Shown piece after piece: positions 1 to 10,510 of a stretch of 64,000 bases of DNA. Below the pieces are notes generated by a model that ran no database searches, was not told where the DNA came from, and saw only the letters and a program-made list of their open reading frames with translations. A program made the translations under genes and the position numbers. The DNA is from Chaetoderma sp. LZ-2023a (Eukaryota; Mollusca; Caudofoveata; Chaetodermatida; Chaetodermatidae), in NCBI GenBank assembly GCA_034401795.1, contig CM067374.1, positions 139,218,508 through 139,282,507 on the forward strand, read 5' to 3'. Position 1 is the stretch's first letter. Every line of letters starts with the position of its first letter.

Positions 1-2682
1 CCTAAACAGACTGTCAAGTATGCTAGATAAAAATAGTGAGCATATGAAAATACAAGACATAGAGACAGCCTGATGAACTTTTAAACGTGGGGCTCCCGGA
101 GGTACCACACAGACTCGTAGGTCCACAGAGGTATCCCCGCAAGGGAGGTTCCCGTACGAGACTTAACTAATTAACTTAATATAAGCTATTATACCTCTAA
201 GCTGAAAGGAAAGAAAATTATCTTTGTATTGACGGAAAATCACATGTCTCACATGGGCACTACTCCTAGTGCTAGTTTGGTTGAGGAGTATTATCCTTGC
301 GTGGACCATCGTCGCTGAATCCTTGAGAGAGGCAAGTGCCTCACGCGGGCCTCTGTCACGGGAAAATGTTGCCACTGCTTAAAGCTGGAGAAGAGTAATA
401 GTAAAAAAGGGGCCCACTCTAAAAGTTAACCAAAATACTAGAAAGAAAAGACCATACCTAGTGAGATTATAACTATAAGGTTGCGTGCTGTTTTACGTCA
501 AGACGGGATGAACGATTCCCAAAGGATTTCCACGTCACCATCTTATGTAATTCTTGGTATGCTGAATTAGTGGTTGCCGCCTTTATTTATGCGGGTCTTC
601 TTCTATGCTTCTGCTAGCTTTTTAGTTTTTTTAGAGACAAGAATTATTTTAGGTCGCAAATGGCGGGTGTCTACCTTGCTTTTTAGATACAGCTGTCATT
701 GAGAACAGATGCCCTAAGACATCAATACTGAAGACAGCGTGCATACATGTTACCTAGTAAGACCTCCGAACTGGATAAGAATCTGGACATCTCACTCCGT
801 AACCACATAAAACGTTACAGGACATTGGTTACTTTTCACAAAATCATTTTTTAAGCAACTGATTTATCGTTATGGTGGGGTAAGAGAGATGGATACCCAC
901 CGTAAATTTCCTTCCCGAGAGGGCATGGAAGATCTGAATATCATGCCCAGACATTCTTATGGAATTCGGTGGGGATGCGCATCTCGTCTGTCACCAGGTC
1001 CTATGGAACTAACCGTTTAACATGTCATTAGGTTTGAACATAAGTTGCCCAGCTTTGCACTGCAGTGTGGGAGGATTGTTCAGCAGATTAAAGAAAATAA
1101 TAATTAAGATATGTTTGCGCAGTGCTTTCCTACATTGGCAAAGGTGCTAACTACTAAGTATCCGAGGATACAGAAGGAATGTGTGTGATACCACACCCTG
1201 GCCATCACCGCTCAGAAACCCCAATAGTTTCCCAGGGTAGGATCAGCCCATGGTGTGGATAGGGACATCCAAACAATTAAGAAGCCATAAGGCTTGATGG
1301 AACATGAAGAGAGACAATAACTTAGAAATATGGGGCCCTTTAGGTATTTTTAGCCAATCTTACACAATCTTGCCGGAGTGCAGGGCTAAATTATCGCAAC
1401 TACCAGGAAAGAGGCGTACAGTACGGGTTTCCTAACGAAGAAATTGTCTCTAATCATATTAAACCTATCCTATCGAGCTGAATAGAAAATGTGTTTTAGT
1501 CGGTAGCATGCCGGGATAAACAGAGTTATAGCATGGACAGCGACCTCAGTGAAAAATTGTTGGTGGCGGGAGAAAGTGCTGCATATATAAATGTTGCTGT
1601 ATAGTGTTTCCTACAGGCACTGCAGTCCTATATTTTCTATAATTAAGCAAAACATATGAACTGATGGTCACTGGCCATATACAAACTAACCAGAACAATT
1701 AATACAGTGTGAAATGATCAGAATGATATATCTATTAGTACAGGTTTAAGGAACATACTACGGTGCGGTTAGTGAAAAATAGGAATAACTATGAACAGAT
1801 ACAGAAATTATAACTGGCGGTCTTAAGACCGTTACGGTGCCTTTTAGTCATCGGGACCGTTTATACGGGTACGATATTTTTAGCAAAAATACAATTAACG
1901 GAATAATTAAAATGTTAAGTATAGTTACTTGAATAATCGGTAGCCATTCTTAAGTCTGGGCTATCGTGTCACTGAAATTGATACGTCACTCTTAGGTTGA
2001 CGTAAGTTGATGCATTCTCAGGAAGCTGGAAAGTTCCCACAGGCTGGTTTCCGTGAACAGGATTCCCGCAGGCAGTTCATGACAGAAGCGGATCAAACTC
2101 AGGGCTGTAATCACAATATAGAGTGAGTAGTCAGCAAGGGATACAATAACATTGCTGCTGTGACAAAAGTTCCCATACACCGATGGTATAGATGGAAGTT
2201 GACAACAACCCGATCATAAGCGAGGGTTGTTAGATGCAGATGAAGATACGAAACTAAGCTTAATGGTGCGTGGTATGTCAGCCAGCTCTGAAGACGTACC
2301 GGGCAAAGTTTACTTGCTGCGGTCAAAAAGTTTAGATGAACCTGGACGGTTAAATAACCACTTTTTGGCGTGGCCGGCGAGTCATCCACCAAAGAACACC
2401 GCTGCCTCTACATCTGTAGAATCACATTTTCAGGCCGGAAAGGCCTCATCACAAGTTCGTGTTCCGAATTAGCTCTTGATATATTCGTGAACAATATCTA
2501 AAAAAGTTCCAAAATGCTCCCGCAAGCAACGGGAGTTACAAAATTGCTTTTAGTGCAGTGGGCTGGAGTACTGATGGCTACGGCAGAGAAACCGACAGAA
2601 AGCGAAGTGATCTGTGTAATGTCATGCTGATCGTAGCTGAAACAGGTCCAACCTATTCAGACTCTGGCCGAGGATGCTCTCG
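1..2682 (-). repeat. Left long direct repeat (candidate 3' LTR)
   Basis: This segment is repeated in the same orientation at 14,921-18,955, beginning with CCTAAACAGACTGTCAAG in both. Shared sequence ends at GAGGATGCTCTC (left 2,670-2,681, right 18,943-18,954). The left copy has about 260 bases (near 1,772-2,029) that the right lacks, plus a few small indels. The window starts at the first shared base, so the real outer boundary may lie further left. An LTR of the flanking gypsy element is the simplest reading. A 70-codon minus ORF (163-375) is open in both copies but differs at nine residues and looks like nothing known. Confidence 0.7.
1772..2029. other. Segment present only in the left repeat copy
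   Basis: The left copy carries about 260 bases here, between a shared TACAGGTTTAAGGAAC stretch upstream and GAAAGTTCCC downstream. In the right copy these join directly near 18,270. Either an insertion in the left copy or a deletion in the right; I see no clear target duplication. It contains a short palindrome, GGTCTTAAGACC, at about 1,819-1,830. Confidence 0.5.
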
Positions 2683-2689
2683 AACTCTC

Positions 2690-2940
2690 TTTGGGTGTGG
2701 ATAATTATTATCTCCGCAGAGAACACCCAAGCTCTGATGTACCACAACTTAAGTTTAAGATATATAATAATATAAAATATATATGTATATATGAAATGAT
2801 TAATTTCCACATATCATACCCTTACGGGGTATCTAGCATATTACATCCGAATTACTTGGACACCCCGGGTAAATAAAGGGGTATGCAACACGTGTCTTTG
2901 ATTTAAAATATATTTGCGGCCCATTATAGTGGGTCCGCAA
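2690..2940. other. Two inverted-repeat hairpins beside the left repeat
   Basis: One pair of arms, TTGGGTGT and ACACCCAA, lies at about 2,690-2,731. A tighter hairpin sits at 2,914-2,940: arms TTGCGG..CCCA and TGGGTCCGCAA with a six-base loop and one bulge. Between them the DNA is AT-rich. Read on the minus strand both fall after the stop of the 3,422-4,228 ORF, so they could be part of its 3' untranslated region. Confidence 0.5.
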
Positions 2941-3119
2941 CGGGCGGCTCTCACTGACCCCATAGCCATCCTGACATCCAAGATGGGAAGAAAAATAATA
3001 AGAAAAATAGAACATAATAATAATAACTCAAAAGTTAGTTTATCAGGCAGTCCCAGCATAGCTGAGACCGCATGACGTGATTATGACATTATTGCACTGC
3101 AGGATGTTGTATTCTTTAC

Positions 3120-3201
3120 GTCCCACATGACGCTCCTACAGCACCGGAGTCCGCAGTGCTCATTTTGTGTGGGACATAGCTGGGCACCGAAGTGCGCAGC
3201 T
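3120..3201. other. Tandem hairpins downstream of the accessory ORFs
   Basis: The first hairpin (3,120-3,175) has outer arms GTCCCACA/TGTGGGAC, inner arms AGCAC/GTGCT and a small CGGA/TCCG tip. The second (3,178-3,201) has AGCTG/CAGCT and GCAC/GTGC stems closed by a CGAA loop, with one G-G mismatch. They lie two bases apart, about 220 nt after the minus-strand stop at 3,422. Function is unknown. Confidence 0.55.
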
Positions 3202-3421
3202 GTGTCAGATAACCATGCTCATCCTAGGGACAGGATTCAATTGATCTAACATATATAATAAAAAGAAAAGTGTTTCAAAAATAAATTAATAATTAATACG
3301 TTTCCATGAATCGCACCACTGATGTTTTGCTGTATCACAAATGATCACACCTCTGCTTCGAAATTTCCCCACTGAGTCTGGGTCCCGTGACTGATGGTGG
3401 TTGGTCACGGTGGATGCGATA

Positions 3422-4228
3422 TTAATGCTGAGATGCTTTCATTATCACTGGCACTGGTGGAAATGTCTGAAGTGTGGTGGCGGAAATATGAGCATCTATG
3501 ATGTCTCTCACAGTTACTGCGGGTGCTAAAATATTTGTCCGAAAGGGTGCGGTGGTGCTAGTAGTTGTCAAGGTGGTCGATGCTGTTGTCTTTGTGGTGG
3601 TCGTGCTGGCTGTGGTGGTTGTTGTGGCGATGGCGGTGAACTGAATCATAGGCTGAGGCAGTGATGTGGGAGCGGCTATGGCAGGAGATGACATCTTCCA
3701 AGAATTAGCGTATTTCAACAGACGATTTGCGGTAACATTGGGCATGGGCTGAATGTTCTGTGTGTGAGCGATACGTTTCTTTCCCGCATATGGTCGTTCC
3801 GGCGTGGTTCCCTTCTTGATGGCTTGATCAGAAAGACTGGGAGGCTGATGCTGGATAACACGAGTTGGAGTAATACTAATCGATGCGGGCTGCGATGGTC
3901 CTGGTCCCTCGTCTATGGTCAGGTCTGGAGGAGATGGTGACTGCGGGTAACTTGGAATTTCCATCCCCACAGGTGTCGTAATGGCTACCGATATTGGCTG
4001 ACTGGCTGAAATTGCTTCAGACACTACGGGTGCGGGTGTATTGGCTGTAGTTTGATGGCTGGTTACTGATGCTGGTGCTGCTGGACTGGATTCTGTGGAG
4101 GACTTACGCTTCTTTCTCCGCTTCAGGACTGGTGTAGATGTGGTGACTGGTAGTGGCATAGTGCTTCCGGACGTGGCTGTAGGTAGGATTTCCTGTTTTG
4201 CTGCCGGTATGTTGCTCATGGTAGCCAT
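3422..4228 (-). CDS. Accessory ORF 2: Ser/Thr/Pro-rich protein with a basic nuclear-signal-like motif
   Basis: Open frame of 268 codons on the minus strand, beginning MATMSN. Residues about 33-42 hold a basic cluster, LKRRKKRKSS, that resembles a nuclear localisation signal. Most of the rest is low-complexity Ser, Thr, Pro and Ala, with a Thr-rich run near residues 205-230. I see no enzyme domain, signal peptide or membrane segment, so it does not look like an env glycoprotein although it sits in the env position after pol. Its start overlaps the end of the zinc-finger ORF by 13 bases, and the upstream stop is TGA inside ATGA. It could be translated by reinitiation, or be the C-terminal half of a single protein split by a frameshift. 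It stays open while neighbouring gag-pol is broken. I do not recognise the family. Confidence 0.5.
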   Translation of the reverse strand: MATMSNIPAAKQEILPTATSGSTMPLPVTTSTPVLKRRKKRKSSTESSPAAPASVTSHQTTANTPAPVVSEAISASQPISVAITTPVGMEIPSYPQSPSPPDLTIDEGPGPSQPASISITPTRVIQHQPPSLSDQAIKKGTTPERPYAGKKRIAHTQNIQPMPNVTANRLLKYANSWKMSSPAIAAPTSLPQPMIQFTAIATTTTTASTTTTKTTASTTLTTTSTTAPFRTNILAPAVTVRDIIDAHISATTLQTFPPVPVIMKASQH

Positions 4229-4638
4229 GGTAGGACGATGACTAACGGGATGTCTATGGGTAGTATTTTCGTGTGGGCCATCTTCTCGGTCGGAAGAATT
4301 TTGACTGAAAACCGAGATTCAAAATGCGTGGCTAACACGGCACGATCCTCGTTTTCTTCCCCTGGAGCTAATGTCACTTCTAACAGACGGTGATGATGAC
4401 GGAGTGCATGGGTCACTCCGTAGTGAGTAGCGGTATAGAGATACTGACACATCACGCAGAAGGCTGTCTGGAGGAAATGATCCTTGTTAACATGAAGTGC
4501 GCAGTCGGATTTTCTTGTAAAAGTTCTAGTACAGGGTTCTCCATTAGCTAATAACGAGCTGCACGGGAATCTTTTTAAAACTGGTACCGATTCTTCTTCA
4601 GACGAATCCGACAACGCTAAATCTTCGAGGAGTAACAT
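4216..4638 (-). CDS. Accessory ORF 1: small C2H2 zinc-finger-like protein
   Basis: Open frame of 140 codons on the minus strand. An acidic/Ser N-terminus (DSSEEES) is followed by two candidate C2H2 fingers. The first is atypical, Cys-x9-Cys then x12 His-x4-His around residues 26-54. The second has normal spacing, Cys-x2-Cys-x12-His-x3-His, in the stretch starting FCVMC. This suggests a nucleic-acid-binding protein; that role is inferred only. A TATA/CRE promoter lies about 220 bases upstream at 4,853-4,877. The stop overlaps the start of the next ORF (ATGGCTACCATGA), and the two frames are related by -1. It sits between pol and the left long repeat, where gypsy elements sometimes keep an extra ORF. 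It may instead be a captured host gene. Confidence 0.5.
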   Translation of the reverse strand: MLLLEDLALSDSSEEESVPVLKRFPCSSLLANGEPCTRTFTRKSDCALHVNKDHFLQTAFCVMCQYLYTATHYGVTHALRHHHRLLEVTLAPGEENEDRAVLATHFESRFSVKILPTEKMAHTKILPIDIPLVIVLPWLP

Positions 4639-4852
4639 CTCGTTCCCGCATGGTAGGTGGCTGCGGGAACCTTATTCAAAACATAAAGCCCTATCTATTC
4701 ATTTTCTTAACTTTCCAGGCCAAGTATGGAAAAAATGAACTAATAATAAGAACAGCAGAATTTAGTTTTCGACACAAAAGAAGCCTAATGCTATCTGTTC
4801 TTCCCTGGTGTCGAGTTTTGACGGGAAGACGAAGTTTCAGAGCGCGCTTCCT

Positions 4853-4877
4853 CCTTTTATACTATTTGGTGACGTCA
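4853..4877 (-). promoter_or_regulatory. TATA box plus CRE upstream of the zinc-finger ORF
   Basis: On the minus strand a perfect TGACGTCA (4,870-4,877) lies eight bases upstream of TATAAAAGG (4,853-4,861). The ORF start at 4,638 is about 215 bases downstream. The same arrangement, with about 20 of 26 bases alike, occurs at 18,957-18,990 beside the right long repeat. The motifs are seen; promoter activity is inferred. Confidence 0.55.
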
Positions 4878-4879
4878 TA

Positions 4880-7800
4880 GGCGTCGGATGACCACACCTG
4901 GAAGTTTTAACAGGTGATTCAGTCAGCCCTATACGGAAAGTTTTTCTCTCCCAGTCTAGACGTCAAGGGATTAATTCTTCCCGTATAAAGGGAGTACTTT
5001 TAATTATATGAGGAATGGCTCATTAACTTTGTCCCAATTTAGCGTATTTAACAGCTTCCGATCAACATAAAATCATGGTAGTACTTTTTCCTTGAGGAGC
5101 CTCAACTTTTAATTAGCGTGAGGCGGTTTTTCAGATTGGATGCTTATAAACTTACCTGTTTTAATTTTAAGGTGGAGCACCAGATGGGGTGTGTGGGAGC
5201 CTGGTGACGTCAGCGATAATTACCCTGACTCACCCTCGCCACTCCTCCATCACGCTGTGGTAGTCGCGTATTTGGGTGGCTCTTGTGTTTAAAGCATTTG
5301 ATCCAATTTACTGGAAATAGCAGTAAAAAGTCACGTGGCCCTTGGAAACACATGGTTGATCGGAAACATATGTGCTATTTACGGCGATGGCCGAGATACT
5401 GTTGCTGAGGTGTAGTCTTTTGTAGATGCGAGATATGGAAATATACATATGTTATACCAAGATTTTGTTTATATCAATGTCCCTATTTGCACCGGTTCTT
5501 ACACATGCGTGTTGTAGTTGTCTGTAAAGGTAGTTCTCAGCCCGTGTTGATTATGGACTGGAACGCAGAGAAGAGAATTTTTGAAATTCTCCTTGTAATT
5601 ATACTGTTAGATTTTTGACGCCACTTTACCGGCCCATGCACTAATGATTTGTAGCATGGTAGAGCAGTTGTGTTCTTAATCAACAATTTAACAGTAAAGT
5701 TTTAAGTAATTTGATGTGTGGTTTAAACAGATCTATTCAGGCTGTAGATCAAAGTTACTGATCCCGACAAGATAGCTGCATTTTCCGAGCGGGAGGGCTG
5801 CCAAGTATTCTCCTCAATGGGTAGAACTAGCTCCGTCCCTGCCTAGACCAGCCACATTAATACCATCAATAATGGTTAAATTACAGTACAACTCGGAAGT
5901 GGGTGCACACAGTTTTATAATTTACAATGCCGTCGTTTTGAGATCATGAATACAGTCAACCTAGTGTCTACGTTTCTGACATGTTGGTGATTTGGATCTG
6001 ATACGCATGGCTGGTTATTTGTGGATGATACTTGCGTTGTGGTGAAGGTGGCATTTTTTGGCCACCAGGTGTGGGAATGGGGGAGGCGGGGTGATGTCAA
6101 CTTTATCGAGCCTTAACGTTATTTCTGTAATGGCCGAGCATGTGGGCGGGACAGAGTTACTTTAGAGCGCAGACGACCTGTCGGATGCTGTCATAACTTT
6201 GATCAATCCATTTGCTTGTACCCTTTGTTTGGCCTTCCCAGTGTGGTTCACTGTCCCCGCCACGCCGGACGGATGCTCAGTTCCCCACACAGGATGCAGC
6301 CTAGGCTAGGTACCTTTCCGTATATGCCTGAGATAAAGACCTTCCAAGTTAGGGGGACATAATCCGGGACAGTCAATGTGCACACTGACAACTCCTGAGC
6401 CGAGCAGACACAGTACTGGATGCCAACTAAGGTCATTCTGGCAAGGGGCCGTAGTCCTGCATAGACCGTACCATGGAGGTGATGCCTGCTAGACGTCACA
6501 GCTAAGGGCCTCGCGTAGATCGTTCTTTGATGTCATTTTAGTTGAGAGCCCCTGTGCAGATCGTACTAGCCAGGTCATCCACCCCACAGGTACCTGGGAT
6601 CCCAGACTGCTCCACCAGCCCGGCAAGTGACAGGTTACACCGTCTCACACACATACCCTCCTGCTTCCCAAAGAATCACTTTTCATGACCTCTGATCACA
6701 GGAGGCATGACTCGCAATACGAACGCTTGCAATGGCCTGACTGTACATTGAAACATCTTGATTACACAGATGAACTGACATGATCAAGACGACTGGCCAG
6801 TGACCCAGTTGATAGCGATCACCATCTGAGCTCATGCTCAAGGGCAACCGATGGTCTGATCCGTACCTATCTGCCAACAGAATACAAACTTTGACCGTTT
6901 TCCCTGGGCATCTCCAGCATTACTACCGATTCCGCCAGAGACTCGGATTGCCCTCAGTGAGGTTTGTCGCCTCCTACCACGTATGTCCACTTAGCGAGAT
7001 CAGATGACCCAAAAATTTCGGTAGCCCGAACAATACGCCGACTAGACGGTAACACAATAGGATGTTAATTCATCCTTCATTAGACACGGAGGCCTTCAGT
7101 ATCTCCTCTGCACTATAGTTGAAGATATAGGTACCCCCGGACCCTTGCGACCACTGCCGCCTGTTTTTGACACCCCTTCGAGGAGCCTATACCTCTCTGG
7201 TATCGAATTCATCTTTTCGGTAGTAAAATCCTACTCGTGACTGGCGACAATACGGGCATCTTGCTCTCTTCATAATATTGACCGTTATTACGTGTAGATG
7301 ATGTATGTGGATTTTTAGCTGTTTCTGTACGATGTCGGGGGAAAGGGAAAGGGGAGGAATGTTGGACAAACGCTCCTTCCATGACGCGTACTGTAGATGG
7401 CTGTAGTGCAATCCTTATATCCATATGATCAGTTCTCCCATAACTAGATAAGAAGGTGTGTGTGGGAGATTTGTTGGCTGTTGTCTGTTGATGATAATGT
7501 TGTTACCAGGATGTCCGGGCTGCTGTATGATGCCAATGTTAAAGCAAAGTGGGCGCATTCCAGTTTTCCACGCTGGTGAATGCCAAGTCTGTTGTTATTG
7601 CGGGAGGTGGGGATTTTCGGGAGATATTATTTCTCCCGCATCTTGTGCGGGTGGAACTGTTGTGGGAATTCTTATGTCTCTATCAGAAATTAATGAATAC
7701 TGGTAGGTGCTGCTACCGTGTTGTTGCCGGTGTTGAATGTCTCTGCTATGCTGAGTATAACTGAGTATGTATGTGATGTACGCGCAATGACAAATTGACG

Positions 7801-7891
7801 TATCCAGCCTTGAGGGCAGGTGTGTTCTGTATGTGATGACGTTCTGTCTGTGGTGTGATGGAGGGGGTGGCCTTTGGACAAGAGGATGTGG
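4880..7891. other. No gene recognised: 3 kb between pol and the accessory ORFs
   Basis: Only short unrelated open frames occur here, on both strands, none with a recognisable motif. Base composition is unremarkable. A second CRE-like GTGACGTCA lies near 5,206 and a plus-strand TATAAAGG at 4,984-4,991, without a gene to serve. It could be an old insertion or decayed 3' part of the retroelement. Confidence 0.5.
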
Positions 7892-8848
7892 TCATCTCCG
7901 ATTACACAATGGTTGGTTCCTGTCATAGCTTTTAGACACCGGGAAAATTCGAGCTGAGAGTCGGCTGAACAGGCTGCTTCCCTGCCCACCACAGGGGATA
8001 ATGTTGGTCGGTGTGGTGTGGGATGCCACCTCCTCTGCAGCAGCAGTCTCTCTCATATCTGAAGATTGATGGTCAACAGACGATGAGTGGGGTGTGAAAT
8101 GGACTGGGCCGGTGATGTCCGAACTTGGTGTATATATGAGGGACGCGAATTGGAGTGATGGCGGGGGTGGGACTACGGGAAAGGGGGTCCCTTGGAAGGG
8201 GCGTGGCTTCACGATTTTGTGAATTGGTCGGGCACACCTTGTTGTACGGTTTTGCGGTTCTGGACACGCCAAGGCTTCATCTAGCCTCTTCACTTCCATG
8301 CTATTCATCATATGTTCCACCCCACAGGAAGGATCGCTTGGGTCAGCCTCAGCCTCCGCTTGTGGCAATTCTATGATGGGGGGCACAGCATGAAGTGGGT
8401 GGGAATGGGAAGAGATCGGAGGAACAGCTTTTCCATCCAGTCCCTTGGACAAAACAAACACAAAGTTCTCCAGATACGATTTCCCAGATCGAGTAGACCC
8501 GTGCTGAGGAGGGAGAGGGCGAGTACATATCTCGTCATCGTCGTCAGCGTTAGCCGCTTGTTCACCCGTATTCTGGCTTGGTAGAAGTGGGGCTGAACTG
8601 GCACCGCGGTTCCCTGCGCTAACCATGGCAATACTAGTTTTCGTACAAATATCTGTCTGGGTACCAGTGTCACGAGAAACGTCCAGTCCGAGCTCTGGTG
8701 CTGGGTCATCACTGGCACATGGTTTAAGCCGATCAAAGTGGATGACTGAGGTCAGGCCATCTGAAGCACGGATGCGGTAGGTCACATCTGACGTCTTACC
8801 TACTACCATATAGGGGCCTTTCCACTGGTAACTCAGTTTACTTGGCAC
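7892..8848 (-). pseudogene. Gypsy integrase C-terminus with GPY/F module and long tail
   Basis: The 318-codon frame opens with a Lys-Gly-Pro-Tyr motif and a short beta-rich stretch ending HFDRLKP (8,848-8,710). This is the GPY/F module that follows the integrase core in many Ty3/gypsy elements. The remaining roughly 270 residues are Pro/Ser-rich and acidic, resemble nothing I know and are long for an integrase tail. The link to the catalytic core is in another frame, so the gene is broken. This is the last pol-derived segment; the next 3 kb downstream are non-coding. Confidence 0.65.
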
Positions 8849-8989
8849 GTTTGCAGATCATCGTGAATCGTGTACCCAAACCATCCTTCCTGCTTCATAA
8901 GGATCTCCATGCACTCGCCGGTTGTGCCACGTCTTTTACCGCCGGTGTGCAGTGGATAGTGTTTCTCTTACTAACTCATGGGCTTATTC

Positions 8990-9760
8990 TATCCTCTGCT
9001 GCAAGAGTTCAACATAGAGAGATGGTGATTCTTTTTTCTCCTGGTATCTGAGGCATAGCCAGATCCAGGGGTAAGGCTAATTCACGGCCTAACATTAACC
9101 GAGCAGGGGTATAGCCCGTGCTTGAATGTAATGAAGTGCGGTAAGCCATGAGTACATATGGGAGCCATAGGTCCCAATCTCTACAATCAAGGTGTGTTTC
9201 CTTCGTAAGCATCTCCACGAGAGTTCAGTTGAATCTATCTACCATCCCGTCCCTCCAGGGGTGGTATGGAGTCATCCTTGTTTTGACGATATGGAACAAT
9301 TTGCAGAGCTCTGGTATGAGCTGGCTATCAAAATTACTTCCTTGATCGGAGTGCAACTCATAGGGCATACCAAAACAGCAGAACACATTGCTTGCCAGGA
9401 CCTCTGCTATGGTGGATGCTTCTTGGTCTGGCAAAGCAAATGCTTCTACCCACTTCGTAAAGTAATCTTGTAATACGAGGATGTATTTATTTCTGTTATC
9501 CGTCATATTCAAGCTCCGAGCAAGTCGATAGCCACTCGTTCCCATGGTGCACCAACAATCTTAATTTGAGATGGTGCAATATGGTGTTGGCCAACAGCAT
9601 GTCTTTCGCATGGGATACATTTGGCAACCCATGCCTTGACACTATCGTGAATCCCGATCCAGTGGAATTTCAATTTGATATGGGCAACAGTCCTTTCCAT
9701 GGCCAGATGCCCAGCGTTATCATGCAGTTGTTTCAAAATAAGATCACGATAACTTTCCGG
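8990..9760 (-). pseudogene. Gypsy integrase: zinc-binding domain and catalytic core
   Basis: Integrase would insert the reverse-transcribed DNA into the host genome. The N-terminal HHCC zinc-binding pattern is visible (HDNAGHLAMERT ... KCIPCERHA; about 9,750-9,600). The core follows with the first catalytic Asp in AIDLLG (about 9,520) and the second in HSDQGSNF (about 9,320). After exactly 35 residues the third position reads Asp (MVDRFN), where the family has Glu. The frame changes near 9,530 and 9,220, so no full-length enzyme can be read. A well-conserved segment (LMAYRTSLHSSTGYTPARLM) follows. Confidence 0.8.
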
Positions 9761-9989
9761 GACTACCAGACGGTCATTAATATAAAGAACATTATTTATT
9801 AATCGACATTCTTTGAACCGTTGGTAATAATATTTTGCCGTGGTGGAAAGTGGTGCTACCGATTCCTGTACATCTGTTGTTTGGTGGTGTGCGATTTTCT
9901 CCAGATTCCACTCTGCGCACCTCAATTCGGGGAACTCCAGAGATGGCTGTGTTGACTGTGTCACAATGGCGGCCTCTTCGTGTTCAGCC

Positions 9990-10500
9990 ACCGCGCCAAT
10001 TTTACTGAGGACGTCGGCATTCCCATGCAATTTGCCGGGACGGTGAACAACGTTGAAGTTATAGGCCTGCAGGGATTCCTGCCATCTCGCTACCTGGCCC
10101 TCCAGATTTTTCAGTTTCCTGAGCCAGCATAATGAGGCATGGTCTGTACGGAGTGTAAAAGGGTGCCCATACAGAAAATGTTTATAGTATTTGACGAAGT
10201 GTACCGCCACCGGTAGTTCTCACTTGGTGGTTGCGTACCTTCTCACTGTTTTATTCAGAGAATGCGAACTATAACCCAATACCTGCTCCGTTCCATCTTC
10301 TGTCACCTGAGATAGAACCGCGCTGATAGCGTAAGCTGATGCATCAGTGTCTAAGATGAAATCGAGGTTTGGATTAGGATGAGCAAGAATCGGGGTGGCC
10401 ATCAAGAGTTCCTTCAGCGCTCTGAAGGAGCCTTCACACTCACTCGTCCAATCGAATGGTCGATCTTTTTCGGTGATCTTGTAGAGGGGTGAAGCAATCT
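9990..10500 (-). pseudogene. Gypsy RNase H domain, interrupted by a nonsense codon
   Basis: RNase H removes the RNA strand during reverse transcription. Seen here are the first catalytic region (ILDTDASAYAISAVLSQ), the YSSHSLN and RYATTK motifs, then TLRTDHASLCWL and the HRPGKLHGNADVLS end typical of Ty3/gypsy. A TGA stop (plus-strand TCA at 10,220-10,222) directly follows ATTK and separates two frames that otherwise continue in register. The N-terminal part after the reverse transcriptase thumb, around 10,405-10,510, is in a different frame. Confidence 0.8.
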
Positions 10501-10510
10501 CGCTGAAATG

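Noticed and set aside
163..375. 70-codon minus ORF conserved in both long repeats (also 15,082-15,294)
   Set aside because: Its presence in both copies is explained by the duplication. Nine residue changes in 70 between copies give no sign of selection, and no motif is recognised.
4984..4991. Plus-strand TATAAAGG as a second promoter
   Set aside because: No plus-strand gene follows within 3 kb.
7458..9802. Plus-strand ORFs of 65-93 codons across the integrase region
   Set aside because: Shadows of the minus-strand pol frames, which carry the conserved motifs.
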